Part shown: one piece after another, positions 8,036 to 16,599 of the stretch
Position numbering within the stretch: the first letter of the stretch is position 1
How the letters are laid out: every line of letters starts with the position of its first letter
Source of the DNA: Rhizobium sp. BK376
GTDB taxonomy: Bacteria > Pseudomonadota > Alphaproteobacteria > Rhizobiales > Rhizobiaceae
DNA: 64,000 nt
NCBI RefSeq assembly: GCF_004341625.1
Contig: NZ_SLZG01000010.1
Coordinates: forward strand, 124,001-188,000
Reading direction: 5' to 3'
Notes under the pieces: model-generated
The model's input: only the letters and a program-made list of their open reading frames with translations
Told to the model about the DNA's origin: nothing
Database searches by the model: none
Made by a program: the position numbers and the translations under genes

Positions 8036-8115
8036 AAAAAAAGACCCGCTGTTCTTGGTTCAGCGGGCCAAAGACTCCAGCAACTTGTCCGGGCGCGGGC
8101 ACGACCGGACAACGT
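8036..8115 (-). ncRNA. Candidate trans-acting small RNA with its own terminator
   Basis: Read on the minus strand there is a -35-like CTTGAC (8147-8142), an 18-base spacer and CTTAAT (8123-8118), then about 80 bases with a first hairpin (TTGTCCGG / CCGGACAA), a single-stranded linker, and a second hairpin (CCCGCTG / CAGCGGG) ending in seven T residues. This is the standard build of an independently transcribed bacterial sRNA, and no ORF reads into the terminator convincingly. The build also resembles repABC antisense RNAs, but no rep genes are near. I do not recognise a named rhizobial sRNA family. Confidence 0.5.
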
Positions 8116-8325
8116 GCATTAAGTGCCCCTAATATTACAGGGTCAAGACGTAAATTGAACCAATTTTGGACTTCGCTTATACAATCGGTGATAGATAACC
8201 CGTTTGTATCACCCCTAATCCGTTGACTTCGCTCCCCAAAGATGACGAAATTGTAAAGGTCATTGGCGTGCAATGAATGCCTTTCGATTGGCTTCATTTG
8301 TTGCTGCAGGCCAGGGGAGCTCAGA

Positions 8326-8529
8326 ATGGAATGGATGCCGGTGAAATCATCACTCATCGAAGCAGTTCGCTACGACGATGAGGTGAAGCGGCTGGATGTG
8401 CACTTCATGAACGGCGAGGTACGCTATTTCGGTGTCGTGCCTGCGAAGGTGGTGAAAGAACTTGTGGCCGCGAAATCGCCGGGCCGCTTCTACATGGACG
8501 AGATTCGCCGAGTCTATCCGCGGCTCTGA
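8326..8529 (+). CDS. KTSC-domain small protein
   Basis: A 67-aa protein almost wholly made of a KTSC domain: VKSSLIEAVRYDDEVKRLDV, then a Phe-rich strand RYFGVVPAKVV and the C-terminal GRFYMDEIRRVYP. KTSC proteins are short; several occur with or near nucleic-acid enzymes, but the biochemical role is not known. The ATG at 8326 has AGGGGAG 6 bases upstream; an ORF open from 8263 would add a Cys-rich, unlikely N-terminus. It stands alone, and its neighbours give no pathway clue. Confidence 0.8.
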   Translation: MEWMPVKSSLIEAVRYDDEVKRLDVHFMNGEVRYFGVVPAKVVKELVAAKSPGRFYMDEIRRVYPRL

Positions 8530-8862
8530 AAACGAGCCAATCGCTCAGTCGAAATTGTGCCGACATACCACGGGTTATTGCGAGGCTACGCGGCTCGCAA
8601 CTCAGTCCCCACGGAAGACAATCTCGCCTGCCCGGTATTTCGTTGCGGGTCGGCGTCGGTATTCAACCCGCAATGAAGCCGCCTGTCATCGCTCTGGCTG
8701 TTGAAAGTTTATACGGGTGAAGACTTTTAGTTGAAACTCGCCGCGTTTTATTACAGATTGTGCGATTAATGGGATTAAGTCCTTGCCTCTTTCCCGGGGG
8801 CACAGCGCAGGCGGGTTCATGCGTAGTTGCACCGTGCTGTTGTAAAACAAGGAGACGGCGCA
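8530..8862. other. Gap before the XRE regulator; long-range inverted repeat
   Basis: 333 bases without a gene. TTGCGGGT near 8643 pairs with ACCCGCAA near 8667 across about 16 bases, a possible hairpin or operator. Further right, AT-rich sequence around 8705-8765 is the likely promoter area for the XRE regulator. No promoter can be assigned with confidence. Confidence 0.35.
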
Positions 8863-9327
8863 GTGAGTGTAAAGCTACCCAATCCCATCGACGCCTATGT
8901 CGGTTCGCGCGTCCGGATGCGCCGCCTGATGCTCGGCATGAGCCAGGAACGACTGGCCGATCGCATCGGCGTAACATTCCAACAGGTCCAGAAATACGAA
9001 AAGGGCACCAATCGCATTGGCGCCAGCCGGTTGCAGACAATAGCCGCCGTGCTTGCCATACCGGTCAGTTTCTTCTTCCAGCAGGATAATTCGCAGGCTC
9101 TGACCACCGATGGCATCGGCGGCTTCGACGGCCTGGAAGATCTGTCTGAATTCCTGACATCCAAGGAAGGTCTCGGCCTCAACAAGGCCTTCATGAAGAT
9201 CACCGATCCGAGCGTCCGCCAGTCTGTCCTCATGCTCGTGCAGTCGTTGGCGAACGCGTCGTCTGCGGAATCCGCTCTGCCCCATAGCCAACTTTCGGCT
9301 GACTTGTCTGTCGGTCTGCGCAACTAG
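8863..9327 (+). CDS. XRE-family helix-turn-helix regulator (PraR-like)
   Basis: A 154-aa transcription regulator. An XRE helix-turn-helix fills about residues 10-70: VGSRVRMRRLMLGMSQERLA, then FQQVQKYEKGTNRIGASRL and IPVSFFFQ, followed by a mostly helical C-terminal part with no known domain. The same plan (DxYVGSRVRxRR...QKYEKGxNRxGASRL...PVSFFF) is seen in rhizobial PraR and its paralogues, which regulate quorum sensing and surface traits; which paralogue this is cannot be said. The GTG at 8863 is chosen because AAGGAGA lies 7 bases before it; an upstream in-frame start at 8827 lacks one. No clear partner gene. Confidence 0.85.
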   Translation: MSVKLPNPIDAYVGSRVRMRRLMLGMSQERLADRIGVTFQQVQKYEKGTNRIGASRLQTIAAVLAIPVSFFFQQDNSQALTTDGIGGFDGLEDLSEFLTSKEGLGLNKAFMKITDPSVRQSVLMLVQSLANASSAESALPHSQLSADLSVGLRN

Positions 9328-9610
9328 ACCGACGCAGTTCCCATGAGCCGACGTTCATGCCGGCCGTAATTCCTTGATTTTCTGACGACTATCCCCTTGT
9401 TTGGCGCTCTGGAATTGAAAAATGCGAGCGCCAACGCAATCCATACCTGTGTCACGCCTCCTGTCACGCGCCAGCCCACACGACATGGGCTATAGTCCCT
9501 TCAGGAAGCACCTTGAGAGAAGGTGCACCTGATCGAAGATCGGAAGCAGGCTGCTCTTTGAGGGAAGTGCAGCGCTCCGGTCGCTACAATAACAAGGCAA
9601 GGGGCAGACA
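9328..9610. other. Gap with inverted repeat and tandem direct repeat
   Basis: Contains TTGGCGCTC / GAGCGCCAA arms around 9401-9436, which may be a terminator-like hairpin for the XRE gene, and two copies of TGTCACGC (9450-9457 and 9462-9469) with a 12-base period that could be a regulator site for the small gene at 9611. No gene is visible. Confidence 0.35.
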
Positions 9611-9853
9611 ATGACAGCAATATTTCCGATCGAACCGACGAGCCACGATTCCGACTCGTTAAAGGAACTCGCTTCGATCGCGCGCCTGATTACCTACGCA
9701 CGCCAGAGCGCCAAGGGCTTGAACGCGGATTTTCCCGTCTGGTGCCTGGATCTTGCACTCAGCGCCGTTCTTCAGGAAATGTACGCAAACGGCCTACAGC
9801 AGCCGGTTTTTGAAGAAGTCTTGGAAACAAACGTCTCCATGCCCAGGCACTGA
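9611..9853 (+). CDS. Small hypothetical protein
   Basis: An 80-aa soluble protein, acidic at the N-terminus and helical in the middle (LKELASIARLITYARQSAKG, then VWCLDLALSAVLQEM), with no signal peptide or membrane segment. AAGGGG sits about 7 bases before the ATG and a strong hairpin follows the stop, so it looks like a real monocistronic gene. I do not recognise the family, though such short helical proteins are common in Rhizobium genomes. Function unknown. Confidence 0.65.
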   Translation: MTAIFPIEPTSHDSDSLKELASIARLITYARQSAKGLNADFPVWCLDLALSAVLQEMYANGLQQPVFEEVLETNVSMPRH

Positions 9854-9898
9854 CAGTTCCATCGAATTTTTTCTCTGGTGGGGGCCGGAGAAAAACAT

Positions 9899-9932
9899 AT
9901 GCCGGCATGATCCGATGGGATCATGCCGGCAT
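9899..9932. terminator. Perfect 15-bp hairpin between convergent genes
   Basis: Arms of 15 bases (9899-9913 and 9918-9932) pair perfectly around a 4-base GATG loop, with AAAAA on the left and TTCATTT on the right. It sits between the small gene (plus) and the TetR gene (minus) and probably terminates both. Each arm contains the self-complementary decamer ATGCCGGCAT. Confidence 0.7.
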
Positions 9933-9968
9933 GTTCATTTGAGGTGGGGGCTTATTGTACCAGCATGC

Positions 9969-10643
9969 TCATCGCCCCGGACGAACGCCGTTGAGAAAGA
10001 CATCTATGCAGCGTCGCAGGTGCCTGCTCCGCGTTTCTCTATCAGGCCAATAGTTGGCGTGCCCGGATGGGCCGACCATCGCGGCAAAGATCATGTCCAT
10101 CAACATGCGGGCGGCGCTCAGCGTATCGTCGATATCGATCTTGCCCTCGGACCGCTGTATCGTCAGCCAGTCGGCGAGAATCTGGCGTGACTCATCAACG
10201 CCATATGTCTGCAAGGCTTCGCTGATTTCGGGAAATTGCTGTGCGTCCAGTATCAGCGCCTGAATGAAAGGCCAACGCTCGCGTTCGGCCTCCTCATCGA
10301 TATCGATCATGAAAATCTCTGCGAGCTCTTCAGCAATCGGCATATCCGCACCCGGCGCACGCGGGAGCGCCAGCATGCTTTGGCGGTGAACGGCCATCAC
10401 AGCGACGAAAAGTTCAAGTTTACTAGCAAAGAGTTGATAGAGCGTCTGCTTGGAAATCTTGCAGCGCGAAGCAACAAGGTCCATTGTCGTTCCGCCGTAT
10501 CCCAACGTTTCGAAGGTTCTTTGCGCTTCCGCGATGATTTTCATTCGCTTAGCGGTATCGCTAGCAGCTTTCGGACGGCCCCGGGGTCGTCGCACTGGCG
10601 GAGAGGATGCGCCTTCAGCTATGAGTTTTTGCCGACGCTCCAT
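9969..10643 (-). CDS. TetR/AcrR-family repressor of the divergent RND pump
   Basis: A 224-aa regulator. After a basic Pro/Arg-rich tail (RRPRGRPKAASD) comes the TetR helix-turn-helix (about residues 32-80): AQRTFETLGYGGTTMDLVA, then KISKQTLYQLFASKLELF. The remaining helices form the ligand-binding domain, of the AcrR C-terminal type. It is transcribed away from the RND efflux genes; between them lie a promoter and a 16-base dyad (10697-10712). By analogy with AcrR, SmeR and BepR, it likely represses the pump and is released by toxic ligands. GGAAAG lies upstream of the ATG. Confidence 0.88.
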   Translation of the reverse strand: MERRQKLIAEGASSPPVRRPRGRPKAASDTAKRMKIIAEAQRTFETLGYGGTTMDLVASRCKISKQTLYQLFASKLELFVAVMAVHRQSMLALPRAPGADMPIAEELAEIFMIDIDEEAERERWPFIQALILDAQQFPEISEALQTYGVDESRQILADWLTIQRSEGKIDIDDTLSAARMLMDMIFAAMVGPSGHANYWPDRETRSRHLRRCIDVFLNGVRPGR

Positions 10644-10667
10644 TGATCTTTCCGAACCTTAAACCGA

Positions 10668-10712
10668 TTGACATTTGCCCCAACACACATATTTTCTGTA
10701 CTCCATCGTACA
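10668..10712 (+). promoter_or_regulatory. RND operon promoter with TetR-type operator
   Basis: TTGACA at 10668-10673, a 16-base spacer, and TATTTT at 10690-10695 form a good sigma-70 promoter. Directly after the -10 lies TGTAC-TCCATC-GTACA (10697-10712), an inverted repeat that would cover the transcription start. This is where a TetR repressor would block RNA polymerase. Binding by the adjacent TetR protein is inferred. Confidence 0.65.
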
Positions 10713-10739
10713 ATAATTAGCATCCTGGGAAATAGCAAC

Positions 10740-12047
10740 GTGGAAAAGCTCGCCTCAACCTCTCAAGCTCTCGGTCGGTTCCGCGAGGTCTCGTTCGACG
10801 GGCATCGGGTTCGCGGATACAGGCTTGGTCTCCTTGCCATGGGCATCGCTGCCACGGTGCTGCTCGCAGGCTGCAATGAACAGAAGGCCTCGCAGAACAA
10901 TGCGCCGGCCGTGAAGACAGAAGTCAGCGCCGTGACATTGCATCCGCGCTCGGTCGCAATCACCGCCGAGCTGCCGGGCCGCACCTCCGCCTATCTGGTC
11001 GCCGAAGTCCGGCCGCAGGTCGGCGGCATTATCCGCCAACGCAATTTCCAGGAAGGCAGCGAGGTCAAGGAAGGCGACGTTCTCTACGAAATCGATCCTT
11101 CCGCCTATCAGGCCGCCTATGACAGTGCCCAGGCGGCGCTGACGAAGGCGCAGGGTGCGGTTCCAAGCGCCCAGGCAAAGCTTGATCGCTACAAGGGCCT
11201 CAGCGCACAGAACGCGGTCAGCCAGCAGGATTTCGACGACGCCAATTCGACGCTGATCCAGGCACAGGCGGATGTCGCCTCCGCCAAGGCCGCGCTGGAG
11301 ACAGCCCGGATCAACCTCGACTACACCAAGATTCGTGCGCCGATTTCCGGCCGCGTCGATGCCTCGACCGTCACCGTTGGCGCGCTGGTGACGGCGGATC
11401 AGACGACAGCCCTGACGACGATCCGCAAGCTGGACCCGATGAATGTCGACGTTACGCAGTCCAGCACCAACCTCCTGAAGTTCCGTCGCGCAGTGGACGA
11501 GGGGCGCCTGAAGACCAGCGGCGACAACGTCTCGGTGCGTCTGACCCTCGAAGACGGCTCGACCTTCGATCAGGTCGGCAAGCTCGAGTTTCTTGAATCC
11601 GCGGTTGCCGAGGCGGTCGGCACCGTGTCGGTGCGCGTCGTATTCCCGAACCCGCAACGGATCCTGCTGCCCGGCATGTATGTTCGCGCAACGTTGCAGG
11701 AAGGTGTTGCCGAAAACAGCTTCCTCGTTCCGCAGCGCGCGGTCACGAGAAACACCAAGGGCGAGCCGACGGCAATGTTCGTCACCGCAGACGGCAAGGT
11801 GCAGCAGCGCGTGCTCGCCGTACAGCGCAGCGTCGGCAACAGCTGGCTTGTTGCTGACGGCATCAAGGATGGCGATCGCGTCATCGTCGAAGGCACCCAG
11901 CGCATCCGTGACGGCCAGGACGTCACTGTCGCTTCCGTGACCATCGACGACGCCAGTGGCGAGTTGAAGCAGGCTGATGCTGGCGACAGCGCCAAGCCGC
12001 AGACCGGTGGCGCAGACAAGAGCGTCATCACCGGCTCGACGAAGTGA
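10740..12047 (+). CDS. RND efflux periplasmic adaptor lipoprotein (MFP, AcrA/MexA-like)
   Basis: A 435-aa membrane-fusion protein linking an inner-membrane RND pump to an outer-membrane channel. The N-terminus has a hydrophobic stretch ending in the lipobox LLAGC, so it is a lipoprotein. Then come the barrel-sandwich hybrid (LVAEVRPQVGGIIRQRNFQEG), the coiled-coil hairpin (about residues 115-185, rich in Ala/Gln/Lys), and NLDYTKIRAPISGRVD. The most likely start is GTG 10740, with GGGA about 9 bases upstream; the ORF is open further to 10668 but that lies in the promoter. The pump gene follows after 9 bases. No outer-membrane factor gene is in the operon, so a shared TolC-type channel is expected. 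Confidence 0.9.
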   Translation: MEKLASTSQALGRFREVSFDGHRVRGYRLGLLAMGIAATVLLAGCNEQKASQNNAPAVKTEVSAVTLHPRSVAITAELPGRTSAYLVAEVRPQVGGIIRQRNFQEGSEVKEGDVLYEIDPSAYQAAYDSAQAALTKAQGAVPSAQAKLDRYKGLSAQNAVSQQDFDDANSTLIQAQADVASAKAALETARINLDYTKIRAPISGRVDASTVTVGALVTADQTTALTTIRKLDPMNVDVTQSSTNLLKFRRAVDEGRLKTSGDNVSVRLTLEDGSTFDQVGKLEFLESAVAEAVGTVSVRVVFPNPQRILLPGMYVRATLQEGVAENSFLVPQRAVTRNTKGEPTAMFVTADGKVQQRVLAVQRSVGNSWLVADGIKDGDRVIVEGTQRIRDGQDVTVASVTIDDASGELKQADAGDSAKPQTGGADKSVITGSTK

Positions 12048-12056
12048 GGTAGATCG

Positions 12057-15000
12057 ATGTCGCGTTTTTTCATCGACAGGCCGATCTTTGCCTGGGTTAT
12101 AGCCATTATCATCATGCTGGCCGGCGCGTTGTCGATTACGACGCTATCGATCTCGCAGTATCCCCAGATTGCACCGACCACAGTGCGTATCAGCGCCACC
12201 TATTCAGGTGCGGACGCGCAGACCGTCGAAAACTCGGTGACCAAGGTCATCGAGCAGGGCATGACCGGTATCGACAACCTCGACTACATGGCCGCGACTT
12301 CGACATCGACCGGCCAGGCATCGATCTCGCTCACCTTCAACAACAAGGCAAACCCCGACGTTGCCCAGATGCAGGTGCAGAACAAGCTGCAGCTGGTTAC
12401 CGCGCAATTGCCTCAAATTGTCCAGAACACGGGTATCGTCGTTTCGAAGTCGACTTCGAACTTCCTGATGGTTATCGGTTTCGTGTCGACCGACGGCAAG
12501 CTCAGCAGCAACGACCTTGCGGACTATGTCAACAGCACGCTCAACGACACGCTGAAGCGCGTGCCAGGTGTCGGTGACACGCAGCTGTTCGGCGCCGGGT
12601 ATGCAATGCGTATCTGGGTCGACCCCGACAAGCTTGCGAAATACCAGCTGATGACGTCAGATGTCGTTGGCGCAGTGGAAGCCCAGAACACGCAGGTTTC
12701 CGCGGGCCAGCTCGGCGCTCTTCCGCAGGTAAAAGGTCAGCAGCTGAATGCGACGGTGACGGCCAAGAGCCGCCTGCAGACGCCGGAGCAGTTTGAAAAC
12801 ATCATCCTGAAGAGCCAGCCCGATGGCGCGCTCGTCCGGTTGAACGACGTGGCCCGTGTCGAGCTGGGTGCCGACAGCTACACCAGCTCGAGCGCCTACA
12901 ACAACCAGCCTTCGGCCGGTCTCGCCATCAACCTTGCATCGGGCGCAAACGCGATCGATACGGCCGAGGCGGTGGAAAACACCATCAACAGCCTGAAGCA
13001 GACGCTGCCGCCCAATGTTGAGGTCGTCTATCCCTACGATACGACACCCTTCGTCAAGCTCTCGATCGAGGACGTGGTCAAGACGCTGTTCGAAGCAATC
13101 GTGCTGGTCTTCATCGTCATGTTCGTGTTCCTGCAGAACATTCGCGCGACGCTGATCCCGACGCTCGCCGTTCCGATCGTTCTGCTCGGCACGTTCGGCG
13201 TGTTGTCCTTCTTCGGATATTCGATCAACACGCTGACAATGTTCGGCATGGTGCTCGCGATCGGTCTTCTCGTCGACGATGCGATCGTTGTTGTCGAGAA
13301 CGTTGAGCGCGTCATGGAGGAAGAAGATCTCTCGCCTCGCGAGGCGACGATCAAATCCATGGAAGAAATCACCGGCGCCCTGATCGGTATCGCCACCGTT
13401 CTGTCCGCCGTCTTCATTCCAATGGCCTTCTTCTCCGGCTCGGTCGGCGTTATCTATCGCCAGTTCTCGGTGACCATCGTCTCGGCCATGATCCTGTCGG
13501 TCGTGGTGGCCTTGATCCTGACGCCGGCGCTCTGCGCGACGATCCTGAAGAAGCCGAAGCATGGCGCCAAGGAACGCGGCGTCTTCGGTTGGTTCAACCG
13601 CAATTTCGATCGCGGTACCCGCGGATATCAGCGGTCCGTCCGCGGCATCATCAGGTTCACGCCGGTCTTCCTTATTATCTTCGTTCTGATTGCAGGTGCT
13701 GTCGGCTATCTCTTCAACAAGCTACCGACCTCGTTCCTGCCCGATGAAGACCAGGGCATTCTGCTCACCAGCGTGCAGCTGCCGCCAGGCGCCACCGACT
13801 ATCGAACGAAGCAGATTCTGGCGCAGGTGAGAAACTACTATCTCGAAAAAGAGAAGCCCTATGTAGACGCCGTCTTCACCGTTGCCGGCTTCGGCTTCAA
13901 CGGACAGGGCCAAAACGTAGGGATCGCCTTCATCAAGCTGAAGGACTTTGCTCAGCGGCCGACGAAGGAAGGGAAGGCGCAGGCGATCGCCAGCCGCGCC
14001 ATGGGGGCGTTCTCCAAGATCAAGGATGGTAGCGTATTTGCGCTTGCCCCGCCGGCAATTCCCGGCTTCGGCAGCTCGTCAGGTTTCGACTTCTTCATCA
14101 AGGACATTAACGGCGCGGGCCATGACCAGCTCATTGCTGCCCGCAATATTCTGCTCGGAGCCGCCGGCAAGGATCCCAAGCTTTTCGGCACCCGTCCAAA
14201 CGGGCAGGAAGACACGCCACAATACTCAGTTGAGATCGACCAGGAAAAGGCGAGCGCGCTCAACATCAACCTCGCCGACATCGACTCCACCCTGTCGACG
14301 GCCTGGGGCGGCACCTATGTCAACGACTTCATCGATCGCGGGCGCGTGAAGAAGGTCTATGTCCAGGCCGATTCCAAATTCCGCATGCAGCCGGAGGATT
14401 TCGATCGCTGGTATGTCCGGAACTCCAGCGGCGACATGGTGCCGTTCTCAGCCTTCGCGACCGGCAAATGGACCTATGGCTCGCCGCGCCTCGAACGCTA
14501 TAACGGCTCCTCCGCAGTCGAAATCCAGGGCGCGGCAGCTCCCGGCGTTTCATCGGGCGACGCCATGAACGAGATCGACCAGATCATGGCCAAGCTGCCT
14601 CCGGGCTTCAGCCATGAATGGACGAGCTTGTCCGCACAGGAAAAGCTTTCGGGCAACCAGGCGACGCAGCTCTATGCGATCTCGATCCTCGTGGTCTTCC
14701 TTGCGCTGGCAGCCCTCTATGAAAGCTGGTCGATCCCGCTCGCCGTCATGCTCTCGGTTCCGATCGGTATCTTCGGCGCCTTGGCAGCGGCAACCCTGTT
14801 CGGCCAGTCGAATGACGTTTACTTCAAGGTCGGCCTGCTCACGACAATCGGTCTGGCTGCGAAGAACGCCATTCTGATCGTGGAATTTGCGATCGATCAG
14901 CAGAAGACCGGCAAGCCGCTGATCGAAGCGACGCTGGAGGCGGCAAGGCAGCGTCTGCGCCCGATCCTCATGACCTCCCTCGCCTTCATCCTCGGCGTTC

Positions 15001-15206
15001 TGCCGTTGGCGATCGCCAATGGCGCCGGCTCCGGCAGCCAGAACTCGATCGGTATCGGCGTCATGGGCGGCATGATCTCGGCGACCGTGCTCGGCGTGTT
15101 CTTCATACCGTTGCTCTTCGTCAGCGTCCGCCGCATCTTCAAGGGCAAGTTGCCGGAAGAGAAGCAGCCTGACGTTCCCGAAGGGGCAAGCGAAGCGGCC
15201 CAATAG
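12057..15206 (+). CDS. RND multidrug efflux transporter (HAE1 family, AcrB/MexB-like)
   Basis: A 1049-aa inner-membrane proton-driven pump, normal for the family. It starts MSRFFIDRPIFAWVIAI, has twelve expected membrane helices with two large periplasmic loops, and carries the helix-4 relay Asp pair in GLLVDDAIVVVENVER plus the helix-10 Lys in GLAAKNAILIVEF. These are the residues for proton coupling. With the adaptor upstream it exports drugs, dyes, bile-type compounds or plant flavonoids; in rhizobia such pumps (SmeAB, RmrAB, BepDE in Brucella) affect nodulation or host survival. AGGT lies before the ATG, and a terminator follows the stop. Confidence 0.95.
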   Translation: MSRFFIDRPIFAWVIAIIIMLAGALSITTLSISQYPQIAPTTVRISATYSGADAQTVENSVTKVIEQGMTGIDNLDYMAATSTSTGQASISLTFNNKANPDVAQMQVQNKLQLVTAQLPQIVQNTGIVVSKSTSNFLMVIGFVSTDGKLSSNDLADYVNSTLNDTLKRVPGVGDTQLFGAGYAMRIWVDPDKLAKYQLMTSDVVGAVEAQNTQVSAGQLGALPQVKGQQLNATVTAKSRLQTPEQFENIILKSQPDGALVRLNDVARVELGADSYTSSSAYNNQPSAGLAINLASGANAIDTAEAVENTINSLKQTLPPNVEVVYPYDTTPFVKLSIEDVVKTLFEAIVLVFIVMFVFLQNIRATLIPTLAVPIVLLGTFGVLSFFGYSINTLTMFGMVLAIGLLVDDAIVVVENVERVMEEEDLSPREATIKSMEEITGALIGIATVLSAVFIPMAFFSGSVGVIYRQFSVTIVSAMILSVVVALILTPALCATILKKPKHGAKERGVFGWFNRNFDRGTRGYQRSVRGIIRFTPVFLIIFVLIAGAVGYLFNKLPTSFLPDEDQGILLTSVQLPPGATDYRTKQILAQVRNYYLEKEKPYVDAVFTVAGFGFNGQGQNVGIAFIKLKDFAQRPTKEGKAQAIASRAMGAFSKIKDGSVFALAPPAIPGFGSSSGFDFFIKDINGAGHDQLIAARNILLGAAGKDPKLFGTRPNGQEDTPQYSVEIDQEKASALNINLADIDSTLSTAWGGTYVNDFIDRGRVKKVYVQADSKFRMQPEDFDRWYVRNSSGDMVPFSAFATGKWTYGSPRLERYNGSSAVEIQGAAAPGVSSGDAMNEIDQIMAKLPPGFSHEWTSLSAQEKLSGNQATQLYAISILVVFLALAALYESWSIPLAVMLSVPIGIFGALAAATLFGQSNDVYFKVGLLTTIGLAAKNAILIVEFAIDQQKTGKPLIEATLEAARQRLRPILMTSLAFILGVLPLAIANGAGSGSQNSIGIGVMGGMISATVLGVFFIPLLFVSVRRIFKGKLPEEKQPDVPEGASEAAQ

Positions 15207-15225
15207 TCGCTGCTGACATCAAAGG

Positions 15226-15258
15226 CGCCACGGCTTTTGCAAGAGAGCCGTGGCGTTT
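15226..15258 (+). terminator. Terminator after the RND operon
   Basis: Stem CGCCACGGCT (15226-15235) / AGCCGTGGCG (15246-15255) with a 10-base loop, followed by TTTGCTTT. Starts 20 bases after the pump stop codon. Confidence 0.75.
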
Positions 15259-15341
15259 GCTTTGCGAAATAGATATGAAGGCTGGATACCTGTCCGGATG
15301 CCCGAAAGATCGGCGCTCGGCAGGCGCCGGGGGAGGGCAGC

Positions 15342-16364
15342 ATGATCAAGGCATTGATGATCGAGGCGGAGAACGTTACCCGCTTTCACGAGGTGGAAGA
15401 AGCGCCGCTCGGGAACGGCCAAGTCCGGGTGAGCGTTCGCCATATCGGCCTCTGCGGCAGCGACCTCAATACATTCAAAGGCCTCAATCCGCTGGTGAAG
15501 CTTCCGCGCATCCCCGGCCACGAAATCGGCGGCGAAATCCTTGAAGTCGGCGCAGGCGTCGATGCGGCCTATCAGCCCGGAAAGCGCGTCATCGTTCTGC
15601 CCTATACCAACTGCGGCAAATGCACCTCTTGCCGCAAAGGCCGATTGAACGCCTGCCGCTATAACAAGACGCTCGGCGTTCAGCAGGATGGCGGCCTGGC
15701 GGAGGAAATCGTTCTGCCGGCGGAAAAGCTCATCCTGAACGATACTCTGCCTGCGCATCGCCTTGCTCTTGTCGAACCACTCTCCGTCGGCTTCCACGCG
15801 GTCGAGCGTGGCCGGGTTTCACGCGGCGACCGCGTTGTCGTGCTCGGTTGCGGCATGATCGGCATGGGCGTGCTGATTGCTGCGGTCGCGCGAGGCGCCG
15901 AGGTGATTGCCGTCGATCTCAGCGAAGAAAAACGTGCTCTCGCTAAGACCTTCGGTGCGGTCGAAACGATCGATGCCGGCAATGAAGATGTGGTGGCAAG
16001 GGTCAGCGAGCTTACGGGTGACGACGGCGTCGATGTCGCCTTCGAAGCCGTCGGCCTGCCCGCGACCTTCACGCAGGCGATCGATCTGGCCTGCTTCGGT
16101 GGGCGTGTCGTCTATGTTGGCTATTCCAAGGCACCGGTGACTTACCAGACGCAGTTCTTCAATTTGAAAGAGCTCGATATCATGGGTTCACGCAACGCCG
16201 TCATGCAGGATTTCCGCGACGTCATCAGCCATCTCGAGACGATCGGCGACCAGGCCGATGCGCTGATCTCCAAGATCGTGCCGTTTGACGAAGCGGAAGG
16301 CGCCCTTCCCTATTGGGACGGCAACCGCAATGCGCTGAAGATCATCATCGAGCGTAGCGTCTAA
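15342..16364 (+). CDS. Zinc-dependent medium-chain alcohol/polyol dehydrogenase
   Basis: A 340-aa NAD(P)-dependent dehydrogenase of the MDR superfamily. The catalytic zinc site is seen in HIGLCGSDLNTF and PGHEIGGEI, the structural zinc site as four cysteines in NCGKCTSCRKGRLNAC, and the Rossmann motif as VLGCGMIGMG. It resembles L-threonine, L-idonate and galactitol-type dehydrogenases; the exact substrate is unclear. GGGAGGG lies 5 bases before the ATG. It is separated by terminators on both sides, so it is probably transcribed alone. No sugar or amino-acid operon is adjacent to guide the assignment. Confidence 0.87.
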   Translation: MIKALMIEAENVTRFHEVEEAPLGNGQVRVSVRHIGLCGSDLNTFKGLNPLVKLPRIPGHEIGGEILEVGAGVDAAYQPGKRVIVLPYTNCGKCTSCRKGRLNACRYNKTLGVQQDGGLAEEIVLPAEKLILNDTLPAHRLALVEPLSVGFHAVERGRVSRGDRVVVLGCGMIGMGVLIAAVARGAEVIAVDLSEEKRALAKTFGAVETIDAGNEDVVARVSELTGDDGVDVAFEAVGLPATFTQAIDLACFGGRVVYVGYSKAPVTYQTQFFNLKELDIMGSRNAVMQDFRDVISHLETIGDQADALISKIVPFDEAEGALPYWDGNRNALKIIIERSV

Positions 16365-16432
16365 GACAGGGGATGGAACAAACCTCCTGAAGAGCTGAAA
16401 AGATCAGACAGTTCTTGCACCGTTGACAGAGC

Positions 16433-16456
16433 GCGACCGGACCTCGATCCGGTCGC
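16433..16456 (+). terminator. Hairpin downstream of the zinc dehydrogenase
   Basis: Stem GCGACCGG / CCGGTCGC with an 8-base loop, followed by a weak T-rich stretch (TGTCGTCTTCTCTT). It lies 69 bases after the dehydrogenase stop. Confidence 0.5.
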
Positions 16457-16599
16457 TGTCGTCTTCTCTTGGTGCTTCCTCCTAAAGGGTCTCTTGCGGA
16501 CCCTAGACGAGGAACGTCCGATCCATAAGGATGTCCCTGGAATTCACGCCGGGATCATGAAAGGTGATCGAACAACCCCAGTGGCAAGGCGCTAGAGCC

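Larger units (their letters stand above)
7607..8325. other. Long intergenic region; leader of the ABC operon plus a candidate sRNA
   Basis: About 720 bases with no protein gene I can support. The left end is the 5' region of the minus-strand ABC operon (ribosome site and repeats at 7690-7721). The right part holds a promoter-like pair, a two-hairpin segment and a classical terminator on the minus strand, listed separately as a candidate small RNA. Bases 7722-8030 show nothing recognisable. A 153-codon minus ORF at 7896-8357 runs straight through the terminator and looks like chance. Confidence 0.5.

Noticed and set aside
8036..8147. repABC antisense RNA marking a plasmid origin
   Set aside because: The two-hairpin build is similar, but no repA, repB or repC gene lies in the window.
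7896..8357. 153-codon minus-strand ORF in the intergenic region
   Set aside because: It runs through the candidate sRNA terminator, has no ribosome site and no recognisable domain, and overlaps the KTSC gene.
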